A DNA stretch of 64,000 bases, from assembly GCF_000826685.1 (NCBI RefSeq), contig NZ_JROO01000044.1:1-64000 (forward strand), given 5' to 3'. This DNA is from Streptomonospora alba (GTDB lineage: Bacteria; Actinomycetota; Actinomycetes; Streptosporangiales; Streptosporangiaceae). The translations under genes were made by a program, and so were the position numbers. The notes beneath the pieces were generated by a model that was not told the origin of the DNA, searched no databases, and saw nothing but the letters and a program-made list of their open reading frames with translations. Shown here in pieces: positions 29,471 through 38,302 of this stretch (the stretch's first letter is position 1; every line of letters begins with the position of its first letter).

Positions 29471-29549
29471 TGCCACTCCCAGCGAGTTCTTCGATTCGTT
29501 CTAATGAGTCTACTCAAACGGCTTGACGGATGACTACATAGATCGCATC

Positions 29550-29571
29550 GTAAGAGTTGTAGGAATGAATC
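29550..29571 (-). promoter_or_regulatory. Conserved upstream element of gntR copy 2
   Basis: Counterpart of 28527-28548, in the same orientation and distance relative to its gene. It lies in a relatively A+T-rich divergent intergenic region that also has to drive the small membrane protein gene at 29712. Confidence 0.6.
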
Positions 29572-29711
29572 GCATAAGGCTGAACAGGAGACGAAGAAGT
29601 CTAAGCCGACCACCAGAGCGAACCCGAGCGGAAAGATTCATTCCTCTTCCGGCTCCCAGCCGGAACGTGCGGCCGTCGGACGGGTGGCCGCACGGAGCGA
29701 GAGGAGGGGCA

Positions 29712-30014
29712 ATGTCCCTGGCAATCGGAATGATCGCGGTAATCGTCCTCGTCGCGTTGTTCAGCGCGCTGCTGGGCATGCTCGTCGCCGCCTCGATCGG
29801 CATCCGGCGCAGCGACCACGGCCGCTACCGGGCCCTGCGGAACGGGCGCGACGACAGCAGGTTCTCCGGCGCGGCGCGCAGCTTCAGCGGCCTCCGCTTC
29901 GTCGAGAACAGCTCGATCCCCGAAGCCGACGACGACGCGGAAGACGACGAGGGGCAGGACGACGGCCGCGGTGACGGCTCAGCCCGCAACGGCCGCCCGC
30001 ACGCCGTCGCCTGA
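29712..30014 (+). CDS. Small single-pass membrane protein
   Basis: 100 residues with an N-terminal transmembrane helix (SLAIGMIAVIVLVALFSALL, about residues 2-27). A basic segment and a strongly acidic tail (EADDDAEDDEGQDDGRGDG) follow. The ATG at 29712 has a very strong GAGGAGGGG upstream. Divergent from the gntR pair and so possibly under their control. No family recognised. Confidence 0.75.
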   Translation: MSLAIGMIAVIVLVALFSALLGMLVAASIGIRRSDHGRYRALRNGRDDSRFSGAARSFSGLRFVENSSIPEADDDAEDDEGQDDGRGDGSARNGRPHAVA

Positions 30015-30058
30015 CTCCCGGCGGGGATCGAAACCCCGGTTCGCTCGGCAGGCGCGCC

Positions 30059-30083
30059 GCGTGCCCGGCCACCCCGGGCACGC
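30059..30083. terminator. Bidirectional hairpin
   Basis: A 10-bp stem (30059-30068 with 30074-30083), loop of five bases, between convergent stops at 30014 and 30140. Confidence 0.6.
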
Positions 30084-30139
30084 CCGCCTCGCCGGCGCCT
30101 ACCGGATGTCGACCCAGCGGCACACCTGCCGCGTGCGGC

Positions 30140-31285
30140 TCACTGCTCCAGAGCGCCGGTCAGGTCCGCGATCAGATCGTCGGCGGACTCGATGCCGACC
30201 GACAGGCGCACCAGATCGCCCGGAACCTCCAGCGGGGAGCCGGCGGCCGAGGCGTGGGTCATCCGACCCGGGTGCTCGATCAGCGATTCCACGCCGCCCA
30301 GCGACTCGCCCAGGGTGAACACCCGCGCTCGATCGCACACCTTCAGCGCCGCGTCCTCGCCTCCGCGCACGCGGAAGGACACCATCCCGCCGAAGGCGCG
30401 CATCTGCCGCTGGGCGACCGTGTGCCCGGCGTGCTCGGGCAGGCCCGGGTAATAGACCTCGGTCACGGCCGAGTGGCGCCCCAGCGCCTCGACGACGCGC
30501 TCGGCGTTGGCGCAGTGCCGGTCCATGCGCACGCCCAGCGTCTTGATGCCGCGCAGGGTCAGCCACGCGTCGAAGGGCCCGGCGACGGCACCCATCGTGT
30601 TCTGGTGGAAGGCCAGCCGGTGGCCCAGGTCCGGGTCGGAGACGACCAGGGCGCCGCCGACCACGTCGGAGTGCCCGCCCAGGTACTTGGTGGTGGAGTG
30701 CACCACCACATCGGCGCCCAGGGTGAGCGGGCGCTGCAGGTAGGGCGAGGCGAAGGTGTTGTCGACGACGAGCAGCGCGCCGCCGTCGTGGGCCACCCCG
30801 GCCAGCGCTTCGATGTCGCTGATGGTCAGCAGGGGGTTGGTCGGCGTCTCCGCCCAGATCGCCACGGTCTCGGGGCGCACGGCGCGGCGCACCGCCTCGG
30901 TGTCCGACTGGGGCACGGCCTCCCACTCCACTCCCCAGCGCTCAAGCACCGTGGAGAACAGCCGGAACGTGCCGCCGTAGGCGTCGGAGGGGATGATCAC
31001 GTGGTCGCCGGGCTTGGCCACCGTGCGCAGCAGGGTGTCCTCGGCGGCCATGCCCGAGGCGAAGGCCAGCCCGCGGATGCCCGATTCCAGCGCCGCCAGG
31101 CACTCTTCCAGCGCTCCGCGGGTGGGGTTGGAGGTGCGGGAGTACTCGTATCCGCTACGCAGCCCGCCGACGCCGTCTTGGGCGTAGGTGCTCGTCTGGT
31201 AGATGGGCACCACGACCGCGCCGGTCTCGGCGTCGGCCTCCTGCCCGGCGTGGATGGCCAGCGTCTCGAACCCGTCGAACGTCAT
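30140..31285 (-). CDS. metB: Cystathionine gamma-synthase (trans-sulfuration PLP enzyme)
   Basis: Condenses an O-acylhomoserine with cysteine to cystathionine in methionine synthesis; some relatives act as gamma-lyases, and sequence alone does not settle direction. 381 residues, fold-type I PLP enzyme. PLP-contact block YEYSRTSNPTRGALE is near 48-62 and the PLP lysine lies in VVHSTTKYLGGHSDVVGG at about residue 205. The ATG at 31285 lacks a ribosome binding site. Instead a TAGTGT hexamer ends seven bases before it, which suggests a leaderless mRNA. Confidence 0.92.
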   Translation of the reverse strand: MTFDGFETLAIHAGQEADAETGAVVVPIYQTSTYAQDGVGGLRSGYEYSRTSNPTRGALEECLAALESGIRGLAFASGMAAEDTLLRTVAKPGDHVIIPSDAYGGTFRLFSTVLERWGVEWEAVPQSDTEAVRRAVRPETVAIWAETPTNPLLTISDIEALAGVAHDGGALLVVDNTFASPYLQRPLTLGADVVVHSTTKYLGGHSDVVGGALVVSDPDLGHRLAFHQNTMGAVAGPFDAWLTLRGIKTLGVRMDRHCANAERVVEALGRHSAVTEVYYPGLPEHAGHTVAQRQMRAFGGMVSFRVRGGEDAALKVCDRARVFTLGESLGGVESLIEHPGRMTHASAAGSPLEVPGDLVRLSVGIESADDLIADLTGALEQ

Positions 31286-31292
31286 GGGCAAC

Positions 31293-31298
31293 ACACTA
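31293..31298 (-). promoter_or_regulatory. Possible -10 box giving a leaderless metB mRNA
   Basis: TAGTGT on the minus strand, seven bases upstream of the metB ATG, with no Shine-Dalgarno sequence between. No convincing -35. Confidence 0.35.
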
Positions 31299-31346
31299 GG
31301 TCAGTGCGAAGGGTGCGGGCGCGGCCTCCACAGGACTCCACCGGAA

Positions 31347-32441
31347 TCAGCCGAGAAGCTCGTCGATGTAAGCCTCCCACGGCGGCCCGGGATCGGCGGG
31401 GCGGACAGCGGCGCGCAGGCGCTCGGCCTCGCCCGGCGAGTAGAACCGGCGAAGCGCGTCGGCGAGGTCGTCGACATCGTCCGGGGCGCACAGCAGCCCG
31501 TCCTTCCCGTCCGCCACCTGGTCGGCCAGTGCGCCTGCGCGGGTGGCGATCACCGGAAGGCCGTGCTCGTGAGCCAGGTGCACGTTCTGGCTGGCCGTCG
31601 CCGAGCGGTAGGGCAGCACAAGCGCGTCGGCCTCGGCGAACAGGCCGGGCAGCTCGTCGGCGGGCACGTAGCCCTCGCGGAAGCCGACGCGATCGGCGAC
31701 TCCCAACTCGGCCGCGAGATCGCGCAGCTCCCGCGATCCGCCCCAGAACTCGCCGGCGACGGTGAGGCCGACGTCGGCGGGCGCGCTTCGGGCGAAGGCG
31801 CGCAGCAGCACGTCGACTCCCTTGTAGGGCCGGACGATGCCGAAGAACAGCAGCCTGCGGCGCGGTCCGCCGCCCGCCGCGGGGACCGGGCCGGCGTCTC
31901 GGGCGCGGGGCAGGTGGGGCGGCAGCGGGGCCCAGCGCACGGGGACGCGCTCGCCCACGAGCCCGCGGGCGGTGCGGGCCTGTTCGGGCGAGTGCGCCAG
32001 GACCGCGCCGACGCGCCGCACCAGGGTGCGCATCAGGGCGGCGTCGCCCCGTCTGCGCTCGTGCGGCAGCACGTTGTGGCACAGCGCCAGCGTGCGTGCC
32101 CGCCGCCCGACTCCGGCGAGGACGCCCAGGTAAGGCACGGCCTGGGCGGGAATCAGCACGGTGACCACGACCAGATCGGCGGCCGCGCCCATCCTGCGGC
32201 CGGCGCGCCACCACCCCAGCGGTCGGTTCCAGGACAGCTCGCGCCGAGTGGCGGAGAACGGCTCTCCCTCGGGAGCGGACACGGTCTGGCGGCCGGGATA
32301 CAGCAGCGCCGGATACTGGGCCCGCCACGACTCGACGGCCACCTCGTGTCCGCGCGCGGCCAGCCGGTGGGCCAGTTCGGTGGTGTGGAGCGCGCCGCCG
32401 CCCTTGTAGGGGTGGGCTGGGCCGACCAGGCAGATGCGCAT
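31347..32441 (-). CDS. Family 4 glycosyltransferase
   Basis: 364 residues, GT-B fold. The N-terminal loop GPAHPYKGGGALHTTELAHRL is typical of nucleotide-sugar GT4 enzymes. C-terminal nucleotide-site features include LLFFGIVRPYKGVDVLLRAF and the acidic segment LFAEADALVLPYRSATASQN. Retaining mechanism expected; sugar and acceptor unknown. It is the last gene of a three-gene leftward operon (membrane protein, GT2, GT4), seven bases downstream of the GT2 stop. Confidence 0.92.
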   Translation of the reverse strand: MRICLVGPAHPYKGGGALHTTELAHRLAARGHEVAVESWRAQYPALLYPGRQTVSAPEGEPFSATRRELSWNRPLGWWRAGRRMGAAADLVVVTVLIPAQAVPYLGVLAGVGRRARTLALCHNVLPHERRRGDAALMRTLVRRVGAVLAHSPEQARTARGLVGERVPVRWAPLPPHLPRARDAGPVPAAGGGPRRRLLFFGIVRPYKGVDVLLRAFARSAPADVGLTVAGEFWGGSRELRDLAAELGVADRVGFREGYVPADELPGLFAEADALVLPYRSATASQNVHLAHEHGLPVIATRAGALADQVADGKDGLLCAPDDVDDLADALRRFYSPGEAERLRAAVRPADPGPPWEAYIDELLG

Positions 32442-32448
32442 GGGCGGC

Positions 32449-33372
32449 TCAGGAACCGTCGCGCGAGCGCACGATCAGATCGGCCAGCAGGGCCATGGCC
32501 GCCACGATCAGGCCGCTGGTCACCAGCATGATCGTGTTGTTGGGGACGTAGAGCGGCTGACGCACCTGGTCGAAGACGAACTTGGCCGCGCCGATGCCCA
32601 GCAGCCACAGCGCGAGCGGCATCAGCACCTTGAGCGGGTTGAAGTACATGACCATCCGCAGCACCTGCAGCAGGTAGCGGTAGGCGTCGCGGACGAAGTG
32701 GAACTTGGAGGTGCCCGACCGCTTGGCGTAGTCGATCGGGATGTAGAGGACGGGGTGCTGGTTGGACAGGAACGCCAGCGTGAGCGTGGTGACGCAGGAG
32801 AACCCGGGCGGCAGCAGGCGCAGATAGGGCAGCGAGACCTCGCGGCGGAAGGCCCTCAGCCCCGAGTTGAGGTCGGGGATGCGCGTGTTGGTCAGCCGCT
32901 CGGCGAGCTTGCGGATCAGCCACTTCATTGGGACCCGCAGCACCCGGTGGCTGCCCGATTCCTGAGTGCGTGCGCCCACCACCTGGTCGAAGCCGGAGTC
33001 GGCGGCGAGCAGGTCCACGAACTCGGGGATGCGCTCGTTGGGGTAGGTCATGTCGGCGTCGGTCCACACGACGATGCGACCGCGGGCGCGCTGGGTACCG
33101 AGGCGGCGCACCGTGCCCGCGCCCCCGTTGTGCCCGAAGGCCACAACCCTCAGGTGCGGGAACAGCGGCTCGGCTTCGCGCAGCAGCGCCAGGGTGTCGT
33201 CGGTCGATGCGTCGTCGACCGCGAGCAGCTCATAGGTGTGGCCCGAGGCGTCCATCGCCGCGCAGACGCGCTCGACCTCCTTGATCACGTGCTCCTGCTC
33301 GTTGTAGCAGGGCAGCACGATGGTGACATCGGGCGCCTGCTCGGGCGCGCCGCCTTCTTGGTTCAGGGACAT
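32449..33372 (-). CDS. Family 2 glycosyltransferase, polyprenyl-phosphate sugar synthase-like
   Basis: 307 residues. GT-A domain with VTIVLPCYNEQEHV, VDDASTD and the metal motif in WTDADMTYP (DAD). Two C-terminal membrane helices are expected (about 245-300). This layout matches DPM1/GtrB-like enzymes that make polyprenyl-phosphate-sugars for use outside the membrane. The ATG at 33372 is chosen, giving MSLNQEGG; a GTG three codons earlier is possible. The upstream membrane protein could be the GT-C enzyme using its product. Confidence 0.92.
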   Translation of the reverse strand: MSLNQEGGAPEQAPDVTIVLPCYNEQEHVIKEVERVCAAMDASGHTYELLAVDDASTDDTLALLREAEPLFPHLRVVAFGHNGGAGTVRRLGTQRARGRIVVWTDADMTYPNERIPEFVDLLAADSGFDQVVGARTQESGSHRVLRVPMKWLIRKLAERLTNTRIPDLNSGLRAFRREVSLPYLRLLPPGFSCVTTLTLAFLSNQHPVLYIPIDYAKRSGTSKFHFVRDAYRYLLQVLRMVMYFNPLKVLMPLALWLLGIGAAKFVFDQVRQPLYVPNNTIMLVTSGLIVAAMALLADLIVRSRDGS

Positions 33373-33419
33373 CTCGCTCACGGTGGGGTTCAGGATAGCT
33401 CCGCGGCTCAGCGGTGCGG

Positions 33420-35462
33420 TCAGCGCACGACGGCGACCCACACGTCGCCGTCGAAGACCCACGCGCCTGCCGGCGGCTCCATCAGCGTGCTGGGATCCTG
33501 CTCGGTGTTGACGTCGAAGGGATGGCTTATCCGGGTGCCCGGCGGCACGTGCGGAAGGATGTGGCGCGGTTGCGAGGCGGCGAGCACGGGGGTGCGGCCG
33601 CGCTCCTCGATCTCGGCGACGACGCGCGCGACGTCGCGGCCCGGTTCGGAGGAGCTGAGGCCGGCCGCGGGCACGCCGCACATGCCCCGCACGAGCTGAA
33701 GATAGCCGCCGTAGAGCCCGTCGACCACGAGCACGCTGGCGTCGTCCGGTATGGCCCGGCACAGTTTCCGTGTCGCTTCGACGCTGCCGACGTCGGAGCG
33801 GTAGGTCATCACCCCCGCTGCGGTGATCGCGGTGGGCACCAGCATCGCGGCGATGCTCGCGGCCGCCGCGACGGCCGCCGTCGTCCGGCGCACCTCCGGG
33901 CGGCTCACCTCCGGCTCGCTGTTCAGCCGACGCGTCAGCCAGGCGGCGAACCACACCGCGAAGAGGATGAACGCCGGCAGCACCAGCACGATCAGCCGCC
34001 TGCTGGCCCAGGGGTGGTCGGGGGTGATGGCGGGGCGCAGCAGTGTGGTGACCACGGTCCACGACAGCACCATCGCCGGCAGCACCCACTGCGGCGCCCT
34101 GCGGCTCATGATCCGGCGCACGATCAGCGCCGCGCCGAAGCTCGCCAGCAGTACCGTGCTCAGCCCCACGTACCAGCCCACCCAGTGCAGGCTCATCTCG
34201 TAGTAGGTGCGGTCGGGGTGGACGGGCAGGCCCTCAAGCTCCTGCACCTGGCCGATGTAGGCGGCGGTGGCCTCGTCGCCGTGCCCGGTGTCGGTGTAGA
34301 GCAGCGGGCGCAGCGCGATCACGGCCATCACCGCGATCACGGCCCAAGCGGCGGCCGTGGGCAGCCACGAGGGCCGGTCGCCGCGCGGCAGGCCGCGCCG
34401 CCACAGCAGCGCCACCGCCGCCGCGACGCAGGCGACCACGGCCGCGCTGATCCACAGCAGCGGCACGAGCGAAGCCGAGAGGTGCTCCAGGTAGGGGCGC
34501 GAGAGTCCGTAGCCGGCCACGGCACCGTAGCCGACCCCTACCGCCAGACCGCCCAGCAGCGGCAGCGCCTGGCCGCGCCGGGCCACCAGCAGCAGCCCGG
34601 CGAAGGCCACCAGGGGAAGCAGGTCGCGCAACGCGGTGATGCGTACCATCAGGCCCAGCCCGAAGACCAGCCCGGAGGCGGCAGCCAGCGTGTGCCACCG
34701 GCTCCAGCCGCCGCCGAGCGCGGTCCTGCGCGTCAGCGCGTCGAAAGCCAGCACGAGGGCGCCCAGCAGCAGTACCTGGGCGACGGGTTCGCTGTAGGTG
34801 GAGCGGCTGATCCACTGCTGGGTCTGGCACACCGCCAGCACCGACGCGGCGGCCGGCGCCCAGCGCGGGCCGATGAGGCGGGCGGCCAGCCCGCCGAAGG
34901 TGAGCACGCCCAGCCCGCCCACGACCGGGGGCACCAGGACCATCCCGGTGAGCCCGCCCAGCCAGTGGCCGACGGTGTAGACCAGCGGTGCCCCGGCGAG
35001 GAACTGGGGCCAGATCACGTCGCCGACCTCGTAATAGGCCAGGCTGCCGTAGACCAGGGCGGGATCGTCGCCCGCGATGAGGCCGCGCTGCTGGGGGATC
35101 GGCAGCCGGCCGTGCTGGGCGATCCAGGCGGTGTACTGCGCGTAGGAGGCGGGGTCGCGGCGCACGACGAGGATCTCGGAGTGGTAGCCCAACTGCACGG
35201 CGACGAAGGCGACGGCGATCCCCGCGGTCAGCACGAGCGGCCACCACGGCAGCCGGGCGCCGTCGCCGTCCGACGGCCCGGGCACCGACCGCACGATCAG
35301 CACCACCCCCGCCGCCACGGCCGGGATCCCCAGCAACGCGCCGGTGAGTGGAGTGAGCACCCCGGCCACCAGCAGCGGAAACGCCACGAGGAGCCAGGCC
35401 GCCAGGACGACTGCCGGCGCCGCGGTGACGCGCGCGAACAGGCGTGCGGAGGTCCATCCCAT
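33420..35462 (-). CDS. Polytopic GT-C-like membrane protein
   Basis: 680 residues with roughly twelve hydrophobic helices and a large C-terminal soluble part. An early extracytoplasmic loop contains SEILVVRRDPASYAQYTAW, with the acidic residue placement seen in GT39/PMT-like lipid-carrier glycosyltransferases. This fits an enzyme that moves a sugar from polyprenyl phosphate to an exported acceptor, which would pair with the downstream GT2. Catalysis is inferred from layout only. Divergent from the TIGR03089/LCP operon. Confidence 0.8.
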   Translation of the reverse strand: MGWTSARLFARVTAAPAVVLAAWLLVAFPLLVAGVLTPLTGALLGIPAVAAGVVLIVRSVPGPSDGDGARLPWWPLVLTAGIAVAFVAVQLGYHSEILVVRRDPASYAQYTAWIAQHGRLPIPQQRGLIAGDDPALVYGSLAYYEVGDVIWPQFLAGAPLVYTVGHWLGGLTGMVLVPPVVGGLGVLTFGGLAARLIGPRWAPAAASVLAVCQTQQWISRSTYSEPVAQVLLLGALVLAFDALTRRTALGGGWSRWHTLAAASGLVFGLGLMVRITALRDLLPLVAFAGLLLVARRGQALPLLGGLAVGVGYGAVAGYGLSRPYLEHLSASLVPLLWISAAVVACVAAAVALLWRRGLPRGDRPSWLPTAAAWAVIAVMAVIALRPLLYTDTGHGDEATAAYIGQVQELEGLPVHPDRTYYEMSLHWVGWYVGLSTVLLASFGAALIVRRIMSRRAPQWVLPAMVLSWTVVTTLLRPAITPDHPWASRRLIVLVLPAFILFAVWFAAWLTRRLNSEPEVSRPEVRRTTAAVAAAASIAAMLVPTAITAAGVMTYRSDVGSVEATRKLCRAIPDDASVLVVDGLYGGYLQLVRGMCGVPAAGLSSSEPGRDVARVVAEIEERGRTPVLAASQPRHILPHVPPGTRISHPFDVNTEQDPSTLMEPPAGAWVFDGDVWVAVVR

Positions 35463-35683
35463 GAGGGCACCTTCTCAGCTTCGGCAGCCGGGCCGCGCCA
35501 CCCCGGGCGCCTGCGGCGCCTGTGGCGCGTGGGCCCCCGAGGGCGTGGGGGATCGGCGCCATGGGCGGTGCAGCCCCGGGTTCCCCGCGAGTAACATGTG
35601 CCCCGGCGCAGGGCCGCTCCCTCACTCGCCCCCAGGCGGTTCCGGGCGCCGAGCTCCCTGCCGGCGACGTGGAAAGGACCTCC

Positions 35684-36532
35684 GTGGGCGCGGAAACCCC
35701 TCTGGATCTGTGGCGCTCCGCCGTCGCGGCGGATCCCGCACGCCCGTTCGTGACCGTCTACGACGAAGCCACGGGCGGCCGGGTGGAACTGTCGTTCGCC
35801 ACCTTCGACAACTGGGTCTCCAAGACGGCGAACATGCTCGTCGACGGCCTCGGCGCCGAGCCGGGTGAGCGGGTCGGACTGGCGCTGCCGCTGCACTGGC
35901 AGAGCCTGGTGTGGCTGCTGGCCTGCTTCTCGACCGGCACGACCGCCGTGGCCGGCGCGCCGGGCCGGGTACCCGAGTGCGACATCGCCGTGGCCGACGC
36001 CGACCGCCTGTCGGCGGCGCTGGACACGCCCGCGCGCGAGGTCGTGGGGACGTCGCTGCACCCGCTGGGCGCTCCTCTGGACGAGTGCCCGCCGACGGCC
36101 ATGGACTACGGCGTCGAAGTGCGCGGCTACGGCGACCACTTCGCCGGCGCACCGGTGGATCCCGCAGCGCCGGCGTTCGAGGTCCCCGCGGACGCTGCCG
36201 GCGGCACCGACCTGCTGGGGACCGAGATCTCGGCGGGCACGCGCACCGGCGCCGAGCTGGCTGAGGCCGGCCGCCGGAAACTGGCCGAGTGGGGGCTGAC
36301 AGCCGACGATCGCGTGGCTATCATCACCTCCGCACCGGACTCCCCCGCCGCCTTGGGATCGCTCCTGGCACTGCTGCTGGCTCCCCTCGCCGGCGCGATT
36401 CCGCTCGTGCTGCTCCCCGGCGGCGCTTCGGCTAGCCTGCAACAGCGGCTGGACATGGAGCGCGCCACGGCGACAGCCGGTGCGCAGGCCGGCGCTCCCG
36501 CTCTCGCCGACCCCCGCAGGCTGCTGACCTGA
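35684..36532 (+). CDS. TIGR03089 family protein
   Basis: 282 residues resembling the N-terminal part of AMP-binding enzymes (SFATFDNWVSKTANMLVDGL, then GLALPLHWQSLVWLLACF), but too short and without the adenylation core motifs. This is the actinobacterial TIGR03089 family, typically encoded beside an LCP protein, as here. GTG start at 35684 with AAAGGA upstream; reading further upstream adds low-complexity sequence. Only 22 bases separate it from the LCP gene, so they form an operon. Function unknown, presumably linked to wall assembly. Confidence 0.88.
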   Translation: MGAETPLDLWRSAVAADPARPFVTVYDEATGGRVELSFATFDNWVSKTANMLVDGLGAEPGERVGLALPLHWQSLVWLLACFSTGTTAVAGAPGRVPECDIAVADADRLSAALDTPAREVVGTSLHPLGAPLDECPPTAMDYGVEVRGYGDHFAGAPVDPAAPAFEVPADAAGGTDLLGTEISAGTRTGAELAEAGRRKLAEWGLTADDRVAIITSAPDSPAALGSLLALLLAPLAGAIPLVLLPGGASASLQQRLDMERATATAGAQAGAPALADPRRLLT

Positions 36533-36554
36533 CCCCTCCCCTCATTGGTGCGAA

Positions 36555-37994
36555 ATGCCCGGAAAACGCTCGTCCCGAGGCTCCGCGAAGGGCCGCGCGG
36601 CGCGGAAGAGCCTGTCTGTGGGCGGCTGGATCGCGGTACTGACGACCGCGGTGGTGATCGGAACCAGCCTTACCGCCTATGCCGCCTACTACGACATCTA
36701 CGGCAACATCGAACAGCAGAACATCAACACGGACGCGTTCGGCGACCGGCCCAGCAGGGTCGAGGGCGCGATGAACATCATGGTGATCGGATCGGACATC
36801 CGCACCGGTGAGAACGGCGAATACGGCGAGGCCGAGGGGCAGCGCCCCGACACGCTCATCATCGCGCACATCTCCCCCAACAACGGCCGAGCGACGCTGG
36901 TCAACCTGCCCCGCGACCTGATGGTGGACCTGCCCGCGTGCGAGGGCCAGGGCGACACCGCAGGCATGCCCGCTCAGCGCGGCATGATCAACTCGCCGAT
37001 GTCCCTGGGCGGCGTGCAGTGCCAGTGGAAGGCCGTCGAGACCATCACCGGCGTCCACATCGACCACTTCGTGAGTGTCGACTTCACCGGGTTCAAGGGC
37101 ATCGTCAACTCCCTCGGCGGCGTGCGGATGTGCATCCCCGAGCCCATCGACGACCCCAAGGCCAAACTGCACCTGGAGGCCGGCGAGCAGAAGCTGAACG
37201 GCGAGGAGTCGCTGGGCTACATGCGCTCGCGCTACGGCCAGGGCGACGGCAGCGACGTCAGCCGCATCGAGCGCCAGCAGGAGTTCCTCGGCGCGATGCT
37301 CAACCAGGTCATGCAGGGCGAGATCCTCAGCAGGCCGAGCACCATCACGGGCTTCCTCAGCTCGGTCACCGAGACCATGACCACCGACGACGAGCTGACG
37401 CTGGAGGTCATGACCGACCTCGCCATCTCGATGCGCGAGGTCGACCTCGGCAACATCAACTTCGTCACCGCCCCCAACGGCGCCGACCCCACCGACTCCA
37501 ACCGCCTGGCACTCAGCCAGCCGCAGGCCTCGGAGCTGTTCGAGACCATCGCCAAGGACCAGAGCATCACCGGCGACGACGGCGGCAAGGGCGGCGGTGA
37601 CGGCGGCGGCAGCGGCGAGGAGAAGGCGCAGGTCGAGCCCGGGGACATCTCCGTGGAGGTGCTCAACGGCGAGGGCACTCCCGGCCTGGCCGACCAGGTG
37701 GGCCAGTGGCTGACCACCGAGGGCTTCCAGGTCGCCAACACCGGCAATCCGGTCCAGGTCCCCGCCCAGACCACGATCTACCACGGGCCCGGCAAGAAGG
37801 CGCACGCCCAGGCCCTCGCAGACGAGGCCGTCAACGCCACCGTCGAGGAGAACCCCAACCTCGGCGACACGGTACAGCTGGTGCTCGCCCAAGACTGGGA
37901 CGGTTTCACCAGCACGGCCGGCGAGTCCTCCGGCGGCGGGGCCGGCGGCGTGGACGGCACCACGGCGAAGGAAGCCAAGCAGCAGTGCGGTTAG
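36555..37994 (+). CDS. LytR-CpsA-Psr (LCP) family protein
   Basis: 479 residues: a basic cytoplasmic tail, one transmembrane helix (about 22-44), the LCP catalytic domain and a C-terminal LytR_C domain (SVEVLNGEGTPGLADQVGQW). LCP enzymes transfer undecaprenyl-phosphate-linked glycans such as teichoic acids or arabinogalactan onto peptidoglycan. Arg and Asp residues expected at the pyrophosphate site are present in IGSDIRTG, LVNLPRDLMV and MRSRYGQGDGSDVSRIERQQ. It contains a Gly-rich linker before LytR_C. Outward-facing active site. Followed by a strong terminator. Confidence 0.94.
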   Translation: MPGKRSSRGSAKGRAARKSLSVGGWIAVLTTAVVIGTSLTAYAAYYDIYGNIEQQNINTDAFGDRPSRVEGAMNIMVIGSDIRTGENGEYGEAEGQRPDTLIIAHISPNNGRATLVNLPRDLMVDLPACEGQGDTAGMPAQRGMINSPMSLGGVQCQWKAVETITGVHIDHFVSVDFTGFKGIVNSLGGVRMCIPEPIDDPKAKLHLEAGEQKLNGEESLGYMRSRYGQGDGSDVSRIERQQEFLGAMLNQVMQGEILSRPSTITGFLSSVTETMTTDDELTLEVMTDLAISMREVDLGNINFVTAPNGADPTDSNRLALSQPQASELFETIAKDQSITGDDGGKGGGDGGGSGEEKAQVEPGDISVEVLNGEGTPGLADQVGQWLTTEGFQVANTGNPVQVPAQTTIYHGPGKKAHAQALADEAVNATVEENPNLGDTVQLVLAQDWDGFTSTAGESSGGGAGGVDGTTAKEAKQQCG

Positions 37995-37999
37995 GGCGT

Positions 38000-38040
38000 G
38001 TGCTTCGCGGAGCGCCGGCCGCCGGCGCTCCGCGAAGCAC
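38000..38040 (+). terminator. Terminator of the LCP operon
   Basis: A perfect 20-bp inverted repeat (38000-38019 with 38021-38040) just after the stop at 37994. Confidence 0.85.
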
Positions 38041-38262
38041 CCTGCGGGAACCACCGGGGCCGGCCGCCCCAGCAGGTCGCGGCGACGGGGCCCGTGTAGC
38101 GCGAAGCGCTGTGACCCTGTCTGCAGCCGAGCGGCGAGGGCGCGCCCGGCGCGTTCCCGAGAGGCCCGTCGGCCTGTGGACGCGCCTCTTCACGAAGCGC
38201 CGCTCGCCGAAACCTCGTCGCCCGCTCAGCAGGACCCGGCGCCGCGGACCTGCCGCCGCGGA

Positions 38263-38291
38263 TCCGCCGCCCGCCGTCGGCGGGCGGCGGA
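38263..38291 (-). terminator. Terminator of the leftward glycosyltransferase operon
   Basis: A 13-bp stem with a 3-base spacer just beyond the stop at 38303 on the minus strand. The ~220 bases between it and the opposing hairpin hold no gene. Confidence 0.6.
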
Positions 38292-38302
38292 GCGGTCCGT
38301 CC

